DNA of 64,000 nt from G020348385 sp964538085. GTDB taxonomy: Bacteria; Acidobacteriota; Aminicenantia; Aminicenantales; Aminicenantaceae. Numbering within the stretch: the stretch's first letter is position 1; every line of letters starts with the position of its first letter. The DNA lies in the NCBI GenBank assembly GCA_964538085.1, contig CAZIDF010000001.1, positions 62,001-126,000 of the forward strand, in the 5' to 3' direction. This document shows, in pieces, positions 34,326 to 43,411 of this stretch. The notes beneath the pieces were generated by a model, which saw nothing but the letters and a program-made list of their open reading frames with translations, ran no database searches and was not told the DNA's origin. The position numbers were made by a program, and so were the translations under genes.

Positions 34326-36089
34326 GTGAAAGCAAAAAAACTTTGGTTTGTTGTCGGCATCCTGCTTATCGCTCTGGTCATAGTCGGTGGTTTAGCTTTT
34401 TATCATCCAAAAAAGGCAAAGTTCGCCAGCATTGAACCCGATTATACTTTGGACGGTTGCACCGTGATCATCGTCGGAAAAAATGCATCGACGGATGGAT
34501 CCGTGATGACCACCCATACCTGCGACTGCGGTGTGTGTGACTGGACCTGGCGGGCTGTTCCTGCCGCTGACCACGAGTCCGGGGCAACACGCAAAATCTA
34601 CCATATTGACCAGTTTAAAACCTCGCCTCCAGAGCAAGGTTTGAAATGGGAAATTTATAAAAATAATTTTACAGGAGTTGAGATTCCACAAGTACCACAT
34701 ACATATGCCTATCTCCATGGAGCGTTCGGGTATCTTAACGATCAACAACTAGCTTTTGGTGAATCGACGATCGGATGCCAAAAGGAAATGAACAATCCCA
34801 CGCCTTCCGCCACATTTGACATCACGATGCTGACTCTGCTGGCTATGGAACAATGCAAAACGGCACGGGAGGCCATCAAGCTGATGGGAACCCTGGGCGA
34901 AAAATACGGGTACGGCTACAGCGATACAGGAGAGATGCTGGCCGTGGCCGATCCCAACGAGGTGTGGATCTTCGAGATCATGCCCGTGGGTCCGCTGTGG
35001 ACACCCAAAAGCGGAAAACCCGGCGCTATCTGGTGTGCCCAGAGGGTGCCGGATGACCATGTCAGTGTCTGCCCGAACCAATCCCGCATCGGAGAGATAA
35101 ATCTGGACGATCCAGACTATTTTATGGCATCGTCCAATGTCATCTCGTATGCGGTCGAAAAAGGATATTACGATCCTGACAGCGGCGAACCTTTCAACTG
35201 GAAAAAGGCCTATTCCCCCTCGGAAACGAGCGCGGCAAGCTCCAAGGGCTCCAGGGCCCGATTATGGCGCTTTTTCGATCTCGTCGCACCCTCTCAGGAG
35301 TTCAGTCCCGACACCCCCAACATGGATCTTCCGTTTTCGGTCAAACCGGAAAAGAAACTTTCGGCCAAAGATGTCATGGCCATGACTCGGGATAAATATG
35401 AGGGGACTGACTACAATCCAGCGCGGGGATTGCAGGGTGGACCTTTCGCCAATCCCAACTTCCTACCCTATGGATTCACCCTGGATGAACAACCGTACAA
35501 CACCCCACGGGTCATAGGGGTGAACCGGGCGGAATACGTGACCGTTACCCAATGCCGCGACTGGTTGCCCCATCCTATCGGGGGGATCGTGTGGTTGGCC
35601 TTCGGCGCTCAGGATACATCTTGTTACATGCCTCTGTATGCAGGGATCACTCGCATTCCCCACTCCTTCGAGATCGGGGACCACTGGGTATTCAACCGGG
35701 AGTCAGCCAGGTGGGCTTTCGACTACGTGGATTTCCACACACAAACCGTTTACTCTCATGCCATACAGGATGTGCGTAAGGCTCAAGAGGAATGGGAAGG
35801 AAAAGCGTTATCGAGAGTCGAATCGACAGACGGAGTGGCCCTCGAACTGTATAAAAAAGATCCGGCCGAGGCCAGCGTGTATTTGACCGATTACAGCAAC
35901 AATCAGGCTAACGCTGTCGTGAATGAGTGGTGGAAACTGGGAGATGATCTACTCGTCAAGTACAATAAAATGTGGATGTATGACGCCAAAACACGGGAAA
36001 GAAACAGGCTGGAATTCCCGGAATGGTACCTGAAAGAACTGATCAAACAAAACCAATTGAAGCCCGAGAAACCAGAAGAAAAAAGGTGA
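34326..36089 (+). CDS. C69-family dipeptidase (PepD/secernin type), secreted
   Basis: 587 aa. An N-terminal membrane segment (~6-24) precedes the C69 domain. Cys45 in TLDGCTVIIVGKNAS is the expected N-terminal nucleophile of the mature Ntn hydrolase, followed by GSVMTTHTCDC. Later blocks (AFGESTIG, VADPNEVWIFEI, GCQ/ARGL...GGPFANPN and WLPHPIGGIVW) fit the family. Normal members split dipeptides, including some with D-residues. The long gap (110 bp) from the preceding gene holds no other gene. The start is GTG behind a strong AAGGAGGG. Confidence 0.85.
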   Translation: MKAKKLWFVVGILLIALVIVGGLAFYHPKKAKFASIEPDYTLDGCTVIIVGKNASTDGSVMTTHTCDCGVCDWTWRAVPAADHESGATRKIYHIDQFKTSPPEQGLKWEIYKNNFTGVEIPQVPHTYAYLHGAFGYLNDQQLAFGESTIGCQKEMNNPTPSATFDITMLTLLAMEQCKTAREAIKLMGTLGEKYGYGYSDTGEMLAVADPNEVWIFEIMPVGPLWTPKSGKPGAIWCAQRVPDDHVSVCPNQSRIGEINLDDPDYFMASSNVISYAVEKGYYDPDSGEPFNWKKAYSPSETSAASSKGSRARLWRFFDLVAPSQEFSPDTPNMDLPFSVKPEKKLSAKDVMAMTRDKYEGTDYNPARGLQGGPFANPNFLPYGFTLDEQPYNTPRVIGVNRAEYVTVTQCRDWLPHPIGGIVWLAFGAQDTSCYMPLYAGITRIPHSFEIGDHWVFNRESARWAFDYVDFHTQTVYSHAIQDVRKAQEEWEGKALSRVESTDGVALELYKKDPAEASVYLTDYSNNQANAVVNEWWKLGDDLLVKYNKMWMYDAKTRERNRLEFPEWYLKELIKQNQLKPEKPEEKR

Positions 36090-36146
36090 TTCGAACAGGA
36101 AAATAGATTAGAATAAATGGGAATCATTGGAAGGAGCAAATTTTAA

Positions 36147-36809
36147 ATGAATAATTTCAAACGACCTTCATTATCAGTTTTTGCCGTGGGCTTGTTGCTC
36201 TTCGTTTTTGTTTCGGGAGCAACAGCCGAAGACATCCCCAAAAGTAGCCTGCCTGTGCTCACAACATCTGCAGGACAGAGCGCGGACGTGGAAACACTGA
36301 ACGTGATCTGCGAGGAAGCCGGTGTACAATACGATTACTGCGATGTGCCCACAGTGGATCTTATCAAAGCTGGAGTGGGGCTTGCAGATAAGGAATCAGG
36401 TACGGGCTTTCACGTGGAAGTGAACACGGACCTAACCGCTTATCCCAAAGGCACTCCGTATAAAACCATCATCTTTGCCATAGGGGCAAGCTTGAAGGGA
36501 ATGGGAGCTTCCGGCCTGACCGTGGATGCAGAGGTCAAACGCTTGAAAGAAATAATCGATTACTGCAAACAGGAGAAGCTCTTCATCATCGCCATGCACG
36601 CTGCCGGGACATCCGGGAGAGGCGCGCCGGGCAGCGACAACGAAAAGATGATCGATACCGTAGCACCGTTTGCGGACTACATCATCGTGGCAACCGACAG
36701 CAACAAAGACGGGCGTTTCGACTCCATCGCCAAAGACAAAGGAATCCCTCTCACTCAAGTGGAATACGCATTGGAGATCGTGGACATTCTCAAACAGGTT
36801 TTCGAATAG
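36147..36809 (+). CDS. Small secreted alpha/beta protein, DUF6305-like
   Basis: 220 aa with a signal peptide (~8-27, ATA-E). The mature part alternates strands and helices: LPVLTTSAGQSADVETLNVICEEAG, then YKTIIFAIGASLKGMGASG, LFIIAMHAAGTSGRG and ADYIIVATDSNKDGRFD, ending EIVDILKQVF. The pattern recalls the uncharacterised DUF6305 group. The repeated ...AGxS/GAS/AGTSGRG turns suggest anion or carboxylate binding. It is the last gene of the permease operon, with AAGGAG upstream, and could be its periplasmic binding protein (inference). Function unproven. Confidence 0.6.
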   Translation: MNNFKRPSLSVFAVGLLLFVFVSGATAEDIPKSSLPVLTTSAGQSADVETLNVICEEAGVQYDYCDVPTVDLIKAGVGLADKESGTGFHVEVNTDLTAYPKGTPYKTIIFAIGASLKGMGASGLTVDAEVKRLKEIIDYCKQEKLFIIAMHAAGTSGRGAPGSDNEKMIDTVAPFADYIIVATDSNKDGRFDSIAKDKGIPLTQVEYALEIVDILKQVFE

Positions 36810-36857
36810 ACTAGGCAAGCTGATACGTCGGCCCGAGGATTTTTCCCAGAGTGATAA

Positions 36858-38282
36858 TTACACGGGTTTCTTTTGGATTTCTAGGCTTTGAGCCGTTGAT
36901 TTGATAAGCTCGAAAGCCTTTTCCACTTCTGGCTCATGGGTACGGAAACCCAGGATGCACACGCGGAGGACAAATTCACCGTTCAATCGGGTGGAAGTCA
37001 AATAGAGCTTTTTGCTTTCAACGATCTTTTTCAACAGCTTTCGGTTGAATGCCTCTAAATCTCCATTCTTGGGACTGTAACGGAAGGCAAACGCGGAAAG
37101 CTGGGGGCGGGATAGGCATTCGAATCCTGGTTCCTCGACTAATCGCTGATGGATCCATTGGGTCAACTCGAGTTTTTCAGCAAGATTTTCACGGAAAGCC
37201 TGCAAGCCAAAGAGCTTTATAGGAAGCCACACGCGGAGTCCCCGGAACGATCGAGACAATTCAGGAGAATAATCCGCTGCATCCCATTCATGCTCGGGGA
37301 CCTGGTGATCCTGTATGTAGTCTGCGCTCATCACATGAGCGCGGCGGAGGAGCTCGCCATCCCGGACTAAAAGGCTTCCGGTACCGTAAGGGATAAAAAG
37401 ACCCTTGTGGGGGTCGAGAACCACAGAATCCGAACGCTGGATACCCTTGAGTTCTTTTTTCCCTTTTTCGCAGAGATTGAAAAATCCCCCGTAAGCCGCA
37501 TCCACGTGATACCACAGACCGAATCTGTCGGCCACATCTGCCAACTGTTCGAGAGGATCGACAGCGCCAGTATTGGTCGTCCCGGCATTTCCCACGAGTA
37601 AGAAAGGTTTCAGCCCCATTTGCAGATCCTCTTTTATTGCCTGTTCGAAACAATCCGGAATGGCCCGGAAATTTTCATCCACATCCAGCATCCGGATATT
37701 CTTTTCCGGGATCCCTGCCTGGCTCGCCACCTTCATCACGCAATGATGGGTTTGGTTGGACATGTAGATCGTCCCCTTGCTCAAATCATCCCCGAGCAAA
37801 AATTTTCTTGCGGTGACGATGGCGCTGAAATTCGCCAGAGATCCACCGGATGTCAAAATGCCTCGGGCGGATTCAGGATACCCCATCCAGTAGATGAACC
37901 AGTCCAACAAGATCTTTTCAATCCGGGCCAAAGCCGGGGCGGCAAAACTGACACCCACATACCTATTCGTCGCAGCTGAGATAAAATCGGCGATCGCCGA
38001 AGGGAACAGACCACCGGCAGGAATATACCCCATAAAGGAGGGATGGGGATGGGTGATAGAGGCCGGGATAGCCTTGTTCATCAGGAAATCCAAGATGGGC
38101 TCAAAATCCATTCCTTTCTCCGGAGGAGGCTCGGACAAAAATTCGGCGATCTGGGGAAATCGATCCAGATCGTTGCAGGATGCATCGGGTAATTTTTCGA
38201 TATGTTCCACCACCTGCCTCAGAACCATATCCCCCATCCTGAGCATCTCTTCCCGAGATAGTTCTAAATTTGTGACTTTCAT
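36858..38282 (-). CDS. PLP-dependent group II amino-acid decarboxylase
   Basis: 474 aa. The aromatic-amino-acid/glutamate decarboxylase fold is clear: THPHPSFMGYIPAGGLFPS near the N-terminus, TSGGSLANFSAI (~144-155), the ring-stacking histidine in QTHHCVMK, HVDAAYGGF with Asp261, and the PLP lysine in LDPHKGLF (Lys293). It should decarboxylate an aromatic or related L-amino acid to the amine. The start ATG at 38282 follows GAAAGGTAGG. The gene stands alone, convergent with the peptidase operon and divergent from the VWFA-related gene. Substrate is not decided by sequence. Confidence 0.87.
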   Translation of the reverse strand: MKVTNLELSREEMLRMGDMVLRQVVEHIEKLPDASCNDLDRFPQIAEFLSEPPPEKGMDFEPILDFLMNKAIPASITHPHPSFMGYIPAGGLFPSAIADFISAATNRYVGVSFAAPALARIEKILLDWFIYWMGYPESARGILTSGGSLANFSAIVTARKFLLGDDLSKGTIYMSNQTHHCVMKVASQAGIPEKNIRMLDVDENFRAIPDCFEQAIKEDLQMGLKPFLLVGNAGTTNTGAVDPLEQLADVADRFGLWYHVDAAYGGFFNLCEKGKKELKGIQRSDSVVLDPHKGLFIPYGTGSLLVRDGELLRRAHVMSADYIQDHQVPEHEWDAADYSPELSRSFRGLRVWLPIKLFGLQAFRENLAEKLELTQWIHQRLVEEPGFECLSRPQLSAFAFRYSPKNGDLEAFNRKLLKKIVESKKLYLTSTRLNGEFVLRVCILGFRTHEPEVEKAFELIKSTAQSLEIQKKPV

Positions 38283-38418
38283 GGCCTACCTTTCATGTTA
38301 TCGATTTGAATTATGCCCATATGATAAATCAAAACCGTTACAAAGATACAGTTTTGTAAGCTGAAACTTCAGACCGATTTAGAATTATCATGCTTGTGGA
38401 ATCGCTTTGAATAAAAAA

Positions 38419-38447
38419 TTGCCTGTTGGTTATTAGACTGTTATCTA
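38419..38447 (+). promoter_or_regulatory. Candidate promoter of VWFA-related gene
   Basis: TTGCCT (38419-38424), 17-bp spacer, TATCTA (38442-38447), about 50 nt before the ATG at 38498. Both boxes deviate from consensus. Confidence 0.4.
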
Positions 38448-38497
38448 GTATCATAGGATTTTGCTCTAACACTGCTGTTAAGGGAAAGCCTGACAAC

Positions 38498-39745
38498 ATG
38501 AAACTCTTAAGTAAAAAAAACACATTCACCCCTTTTATCGTCATTTTCATCCTTCTCATAGTCCCGGACTCAGCTCTCACCACCAAACAAGTGCAGGATC
38601 TTCAACTCCAACATGAAGCGATCGCGATCAACATCGAAGTGCCGGTGAGAGTTTTTAAAGGGGATGTATTCATCGACGATCTATCCCTCGATGATTTTGA
38701 GCTTTACGAAGAGGGAAAACTCCAGAAAATTGAGGCGGTCTATCTGATCAAAAAAAAATCCATCGAAAAAGAAGAGAGCCAAAAGGAAAAAGAGGAAGCG
38801 AGAAAAATCTACCGCCCTCAAGTCTCTCGCTATTTTGTTTTCGTATTCGCGGTGTATGAATACCTGCCTAAGATCAACGAGATACTCGATTATTTTTTCG
38901 ATGAGGTTTACCTTCCCGGAGACACTCTGAACATCGCAACCCCAGTCAAAACTTACAACCTGAATTCCAAAGCCATTGCAGAAAATATTTCCAGCGAAGA
39001 GATCAAGAATAGGATGAAGCTCATATTGCGCAGAGATATCCGCATCGCTAGCGGTACATACAATACTCTCATAAGGGATCTCGAAGCGTTTGCCCTTGAA
39101 TCGGATGCAGAAAACTACATGAGAACAATGAGCGAACTCCAAAAATTCCGGTATGTCGACCTCAGCGTTATGGAAGGATTTGCCAGTTATTTGAAGATGA
39201 AAGAAGGCCAAAAACATGTGTTTTTGCTCTACCAACAGGAAAACATTCCCCTGATCGGCGATTTTGCCGATATGACCAGTGCCGATGTTGAAATTTATGA
39301 TCCGACACGCCCGCAAGGCATGGACATGGCTTCTCAGGTTTATATAACAGACCTTCTGCAGAGCATCACATTCGATACAGAAAAAATCAAGAATCTTTTT
39401 GCTGACTCTTCCATCGCCGCTCATTTCTTATATGTCACAAAACCCCTAATCGACAGTATCGATATCGAAAGGCAAGGATCACAGAAAGGATTAAGACATA
39501 AGGATATCACCGAGGACGTGTACAACGCCTTTTTACAAATAGCCAAGGACACAGGGGGTATCATCGAAAGCTCTGCCAATGTCTCCAGTGCCTTTCAAAA
39601 GGCGGCCTTTGCTTCAGAGAACTACTATCTCCTGTATTATTCCCCAACAGATTACAAGACGGACGGAAAATTCAAGAAAATCAGGGTCAGAGTAAAAGGA
39701 AAAAATTATCGGATCAATCACCGGGCAGGATATATCGCGGATTAA
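38498..39745 (+). CDS. Secreted VWFA-related (acidobacterial-type) protein
   Basis: 415 aa from the ATG at 38498 behind AAGGGAAAG, with a signal peptide (~9-27). It starts with the family's AINIEVPVRVFKGDVFIDDL and LDDFELYEEGKLQKIEAVYL and ends with SENYYLLYYSP ... RVRVKGKNYRINHRAGY, the marks of the VWFA-related domain common in Acidobacteriota. The metal-ion-dependent DxSxS site of true von Willebrand A domains is not visible at the expected place (FVFAVYEYLPK). Role unknown; extracellular protein binding is likely. A paralogue is at 48162-49391. It precedes the heparinase-like gene by 46 nt on the same strand. Confidence 0.78.
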   Translation: MKLLSKKNTFTPFIVIFILLIVPDSALTTKQVQDLQLQHEAIAINIEVPVRVFKGDVFIDDLSLDDFELYEEGKLQKIEAVYLIKKKSIEKEESQKEKEEARKIYRPQVSRYFVFVFAVYEYLPKINEILDYFFDEVYLPGDTLNIATPVKTYNLNSKAIAENISSEEIKNRMKLILRRDIRIASGTYNTLIRDLEAFALESDAENYMRTMSELQKFRYVDLSVMEGFASYLKMKEGQKHVFLLYQQENIPLIGDFADMTSADVEIYDPTRPQGMDMASQVYITDLLQSITFDTEKIKNLFADSSIAAHFLYVTKPLIDSIDIERQGSQKGLRHKDITEDVYNAFLQIAKDTGGIIESSANVSSAFQKAAFASENYYLLYYSPTDYKTDGKFKKIRVRVKGKNYRINHRAGYIAD

Positions 39746-39791
39746 ATTTTTTTTGGGAAAGGGCATTCTTGCTTAATAAGGGAGAAAAAAT

Positions 39792-42125
39792 ATGTCGGTC
39801 GCAATGAAGGCTCTCAAACTGATCTCCTATTTTGTTTTACTTGGAATATTGATTCTCGCTATCCAGTTCCAAGTATTCGCTCAAGAACCTGTGCCACGAA
39901 CTTCATACTTGGAATACGCCAAAAAAGCGGCGGACCACACATGGCAAAATTACGATAGCCTGATTCAGCGCTGGAAAGAGGGATTCGATCCTGAAAGTGT
40001 GTTCGGCTACCGTCCTCCAGGGGGCCTGCTGGAGATGGCTGTCATTTATACCTATCTGTATGAGCAGGAAAAGAATCCGGAACATGCTATCCGTGCCAAA
40101 AAAATCCTTCTCACCTATCCCGACTACAGAGCCGCTTATCCCGAATGGGCGAAGAAAAAACGCCCGGACTATGAGGATGGAATCCCTATGCTCCCGGATT
40201 TTTTTACCGTGATGCGTTATCTCAGGGCTTATGATGCTCTGAAAAAAACCGATTTTTTAGATGCAAGCGAAAACCGGATGATCCAGGAAAACATCGCCCA
40301 AAGCATGACTTACGTCCTTCGAACCCAGGAATGGGGGCCGATGAACCGAACAGCCCTAAGGGCGGAATCCCTGGCGTGGGCTGTTCGGACAATGCCCGAC
40401 CATCCGGACACCAAAAAATGGGAGATGCAGCGCAGGGCTCTGGGAGACGACAACTGGGGGAACTGGCAGATCGAAGATGCCACCATTTATCACGGGGTTT
40501 GGTTATACGCTTTGTTGGGGTATGCGGACGCGATGGGCAAATTAGGTGAGCTCCTGGATACACCAGAAATGTTTTATTATGCCCAATATTTTCTCCACTT
40601 GATGTGCCCCGCAGGCATGATCCCGGATTTCGGGGATGCCAACTGGATGGCCAATTGGCCACGTTTTTTGGTCTTTTTCGAGGCCGCAGCCAATCACTAC
40701 CAGGATCCCCGGCTAAAATGGGCGGCCAGCACGATCGGGCGTAAATTCATCGACTTCGACGATCCTAAAAATATAGGGCTCGCTTACAATTTTTTGGACT
40801 GCTATCTCTGGGGTGGAGATGGTATCCCTGTCCAGCCACCGGATTCTATGTCCGAAGAGGTGATGGAGGATGTGCAGGGGAAAAAGATAGTATTTCGAAA
40901 CGGCTGGGATCCGGAAGCCTCCTATCTTTTATTGAATTACAGGGATGAGGGTGACGGGGGTTTGAATTTCCGGGACTATTTACGGGATACCATTCCAGTG
41001 GAAGAAGAAAAAATGACCCACGGGCACGCGGATGAAAACAGCATAGTTTTACTGATGTCCGGAGGCTCAGTTCTCCTCCACGATGGAGGCTACCGTGATT
41101 ATATGCCCAGCGGTCCTTTCGGTGCCTATCGACAGGATTATTTTCACAACCGGTTATGTGTGAGGCCTGAAAAAATCTGGATGGGCCAGAATCAGGGGGA
41201 ATTCCGGTACAGCATACGGGATGCTATCCCTGGGCAGGGCGTTCTTGATTTCCTGCACAATGCTGGCTCCTATCGCCGGGTTCGCACACAGAAGGTGGAC
41301 TTTCTGAGTCTGGATGATTTCGATTACAGCCGCACGCGGCTGACGGACGAAAGCATGGGCTACACGTGGGACAGAGTCATCGCCTATGTCAAAGATGCGG
41401 GGATGTTTGTCGTATTCGACATCTTCAAATCCCTGAAGGAAGAATATTTCACTCTGGCCAATCTGTGGCACACCCGCAAAATATTAGCTCAAGGGAATCA
41501 TTGGTATGACACGGTTTATGACAGAATCCAAAACGACGAACTTCCACTCGATCAACACCTGCTGATTTTATTCCCGGAAACCCATTTCAGGTTGGAGGGG
41601 ATTGAACAGGAGAAACGGCATTACCAGCCGGAGATCATGATCCACCAAACCACGGCTCAACATTTCGAACTGGGTGAAACTGTTGGTTTTATCACTGTCC
41701 TCATTCCCCTCGGGCGAGATAAAAACCCTGAAAAATGGCTGGATAAGATCCGAGCTATCCAAATAGATCCTGACCGGGCAGGACTTGGCGTTGAGATCGA
41801 CTCCGGAGACCGAAGCATCGTCATCGGGGTGAAAAACGATCTGCGCATGGATATGGCCAGGGACTGGCGCCGCCCGAGGTACACCTATGAAGCGGGAAAA
41901 ATAGGATTTGGGGAATTTGAAACCAACGGCGATTTCCTGTTCGCTTCCCTTAAAAATTCGAAGCTAGCCTACACGATCATCAACCTGACAAAGGCTTTTT
42001 TCAAGGATAAACCATTATTCGAAGCCAAGTCCTCTTTTTTTGGCCTGGCATTCGATGCTAGCCCGTATACAGGGGGACTGGGAAAAATTCGATACTGGAG
42101 AGACGAAGTCGTCATAAACAGATGA
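39792..42125 (+). CDS. Heparinase II/III-like polysaccharide lyase, secreted
   Basis: 777 aa with a signal peptide (~8-30). Residues ~35-370 are helical, as in the (alpha/alpha) toroid of heparinase/alginate lyases; the C-terminal half is beta-rich and carries MTHGHADENSIVLLMSGGSVLLHDGGY (~411-437), the HGHAD signature of the heparinase II/III domain with its histidine. WGPMNRTALRAESLAWA and WQIEDATIYHGVW in the toroid probably line the cleft. It should cleave an acidic polysaccharide outside the cytoplasm. GGGAG precedes the ATG. Together with the Cys-type sulfatase it suggests use of sulfated or uronic glycans (inference). Confidence 0.75.
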   Translation: MSVAMKALKLISYFVLLGILILAIQFQVFAQEPVPRTSYLEYAKKAADHTWQNYDSLIQRWKEGFDPESVFGYRPPGGLLEMAVIYTYLYEQEKNPEHAIRAKKILLTYPDYRAAYPEWAKKKRPDYEDGIPMLPDFFTVMRYLRAYDALKKTDFLDASENRMIQENIAQSMTYVLRTQEWGPMNRTALRAESLAWAVRTMPDHPDTKKWEMQRRALGDDNWGNWQIEDATIYHGVWLYALLGYADAMGKLGELLDTPEMFYYAQYFLHLMCPAGMIPDFGDANWMANWPRFLVFFEAAANHYQDPRLKWAASTIGRKFIDFDDPKNIGLAYNFLDCYLWGGDGIPVQPPDSMSEEVMEDVQGKKIVFRNGWDPEASYLLLNYRDEGDGGLNFRDYLRDTIPVEEEKMTHGHADENSIVLLMSGGSVLLHDGGYRDYMPSGPFGAYRQDYFHNRLCVRPEKIWMGQNQGEFRYSIRDAIPGQGVLDFLHNAGSYRRVRTQKVDFLSLDDFDYSRTRLTDESMGYTWDRVIAYVKDAGMFVVFDIFKSLKEEYFTLANLWHTRKILAQGNHWYDTVYDRIQNDELPLDQHLLILFPETHFRLEGIEQEKRHYQPEIMIHQTTAQHFELGETVGFITVLIPLGRDKNPEKWLDKIRAIQIDPDRAGLGVEIDSGDRSIVIGVKNDLRMDMARDWRRPRYTYEAGKIGFGEFETNGDFLFASLKNSKLAYTIINLTKAFFKDKPLFEAKSSFFGLAFDASPYTGGLGKIRYWRDEVVINR

Positions 42126-42183
42126 TCCTCAGGCCAACTAGGCTATACTGATCAAAAAAAAATAATCAAACCCAATCAAGTCC

Positions 42184-42212
42184 TTGACAAATCTAATTAT
42201 TTTGATTATTCT
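42184..42212 (+). promoter_or_regulatory. Promoter of AbrB-type regulator/arsM operon
   Basis: TTGACA (42184-42189, consensus), 17-bp spacer, TATTCT (42207-42212). A palindrome begins two bases after the -10 box and covers the expected +1. Confidence 0.65.
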
Positions 42213-42213
42213 G

Positions 42214-42228
42214 ATTATTCTGAATAAT
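42214..42228 (+). promoter_or_regulatory. Palindromic operator over +1 of arsM operon
   Basis: ATTATTC-T-GAATAAT is a perfect 7+1+7 inverted repeat placed at about +1. The half site is repeated directly upstream (TGATTATT at 42203-42210 and 42212-42219). The position suits repression of the operon, possibly by its own first product or by an ArsR-type protein encoded elsewhere. Confidence 0.55.
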
Positions 42229-42254
42229 ATGATTTATCAGGAGGGCCACACAAG

Positions 42255-42545
42255 ATGACTCAAGAAGAAAAGTCAGAATTTGGCTGTGAATCCGGCAGAA
42301 AAAACTGGGGATGTTGTACAGTAGAGTCTGTGGTCAGCATCGATGAGCGGGGTCAAATGGTTCTTCCCAAGGAGATTCGGGAAAAGTCAAAAATCTGTGC
42401 TGGGGATAAATTGGTCGTGATCTCGATTGAAAAGGATGGCAAGTTTTGCTGTCTGTCCTTGATCAAGGCCCAAGATTTCGAAGGGATGGTCAAAAACCTG
42501 TTATCTCCGATAATGGCAGATACAAAAACGAAAAGGAGCGTCTGA
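42255..42545 (+). CDS. Cysteine-rich AbrB/SpoVT-type regulator (HgcC-like)
   Basis: 96 aa. Residues ~23-70 are a swapped-hairpin AbrB/SpoVT/MazE DNA-binding domain (VESVVSIDERGQMVLPKEIREK ... GDKLVVISIE). Six cysteines flank it: Cys11, Cys20-Cys21, Cys48 and Cys65-Cys66, an unusual density that suggests binding of a thiophilic metal or metalloid. The layout resembles the small protein found beside mercury-methylation genes (HgcAB-associated protein), but no hgcA or hgcB is in the window. It overlaps arsM by one base (TGATG), so the likely role is arsenic-responsive control of arsM. GGAGGG precedes the ATG. Confidence 0.72.
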   Translation: MTQEEKSEFGCESGRKNWGCCTVESVVSIDERGQMVLPKEIREKSKICAGDKLVVISIEKDGKFCCLSLIKAQDFEGMVKNLLSPIMADTKTKRSV

Positions 42546-43399
42546 TGAAACAGAACCCAAAATTAAGCGATAAAAAAATCAAAGGGATCGTCAAGGAACG
42601 CTATTCACAAATTGCCAAGCATAACTCCTCCTGTTGCGATCAAACAGAACGATACTGCGGACCGTCAAACATGGCGGAACACATTGGCAAAGTCATCGGA
42701 TACAGTGAACTGGAACTCGGTTCAGTCCCAGAAAACGCCAATCTTGGACTCGGGTGTGGCAATCCTGTAGCTCTCGCCTCTCTTCAAAAAGGCGAAACGG
42801 TTCTGGATCTAGGCTCTGGCGCGGGTTTCGACTGCTTTCTCGCTGCCAAAAGAGTCGGCAAAAACGGGAAAGTGATTGGCGTGGACATGACGTTTGATAT
42901 GGTAGAGAAAGCCAGAGAAAATGCTCAAAAAGGCCGGTATGAAAACGTGGAGTTCTTGTTGGGAGAGATCGAGAATATACCTTTGGAGCCGGAATCCGTG
43001 GATGTGATAATCTCCAATTGCGTGATAAATCTTTCGCCGGACAAAAAAAAAGTTTTCCAGGAAACATTTAGAGTTCTCAAACCTGGAGGCAGATTAATGA
43101 TTTCAGACTTGGTCCTGTTGAAGGACCTGCCAGAATCTGTCAAAGAATCTGTCCAGGCTTACACTGGCTGTATCGCAGGTGCCATGAGAAAAGAAGAATA
43201 CATAAAACTCATCCAGGACGCCGGTTTTCAGCATATCGATGTTCAAGGGGAAGAATTCTTCTCTCTCGGTTTGGAATCAGAAGATGCTATGGCAAAAGCT
43301 ATCGTTGAGGAGACGAAGATCCCCCTTGAACAACTCAAAGAAATTGCCAGTTCTGTGGTGAGTATTAAGATAGGTGCGGCAAAACCGATGTGCGGATAA
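42545..43399 (+). CDS. arsM: Arsenite S-adenosylmethionine methyltransferase
   Basis: 284 aa. The SAM-binding Rossmann core is TVLDLGSGAGFDCFLAAKRVG followed by VIGVDMTFDMVEKA. The three cysteines that bind As(III) in ArsM are present as Cys71 (GLGCGNP), Cys159 (SNCVINL) and Cys209 (YTGCIAG); an extra N-terminal SCC...YC cluster (30, 31, 38) may add metalloid binding. It should convert arsenite to methylated, partly volatile arsenicals in the cytosol. The ATG at 42545 shares one base with the regulator's stop; the longer reading from 42446 overlaps that gene. It converges with a GT2 gene 12 bp away. Confidence 0.92.
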   Translation: MKQNPKLSDKKIKGIVKERYSQIAKHNSSCCDQTERYCGPSNMAEHIGKVIGYSELELGSVPENANLGLGCGNPVALASLQKGETVLDLGSGAGFDCFLAAKRVGKNGKVIGVDMTFDMVEKARENAQKGRYENVEFLLGEIENIPLEPESVDVIISNCVINLSPDKKKVFQETFRVLKPGGRLMISDLVLLKDLPESVKESVQAYTGCIAGAMRKEEYIKLIQDAGFQHIDVQGEEFFSLGLESEDAMAKAIVEETKIPLEQLKEIASSVVSIKIGAAKPMCG

Positions 43400-43411
43400 G
43401 ACCCCTTCCCC

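Noticed and set aside
42203..42228. Short repeats as a CRISPR-like array
   Set aside because: Units are 8-9 bp and adjoining, with no spacers; they fit an operator.
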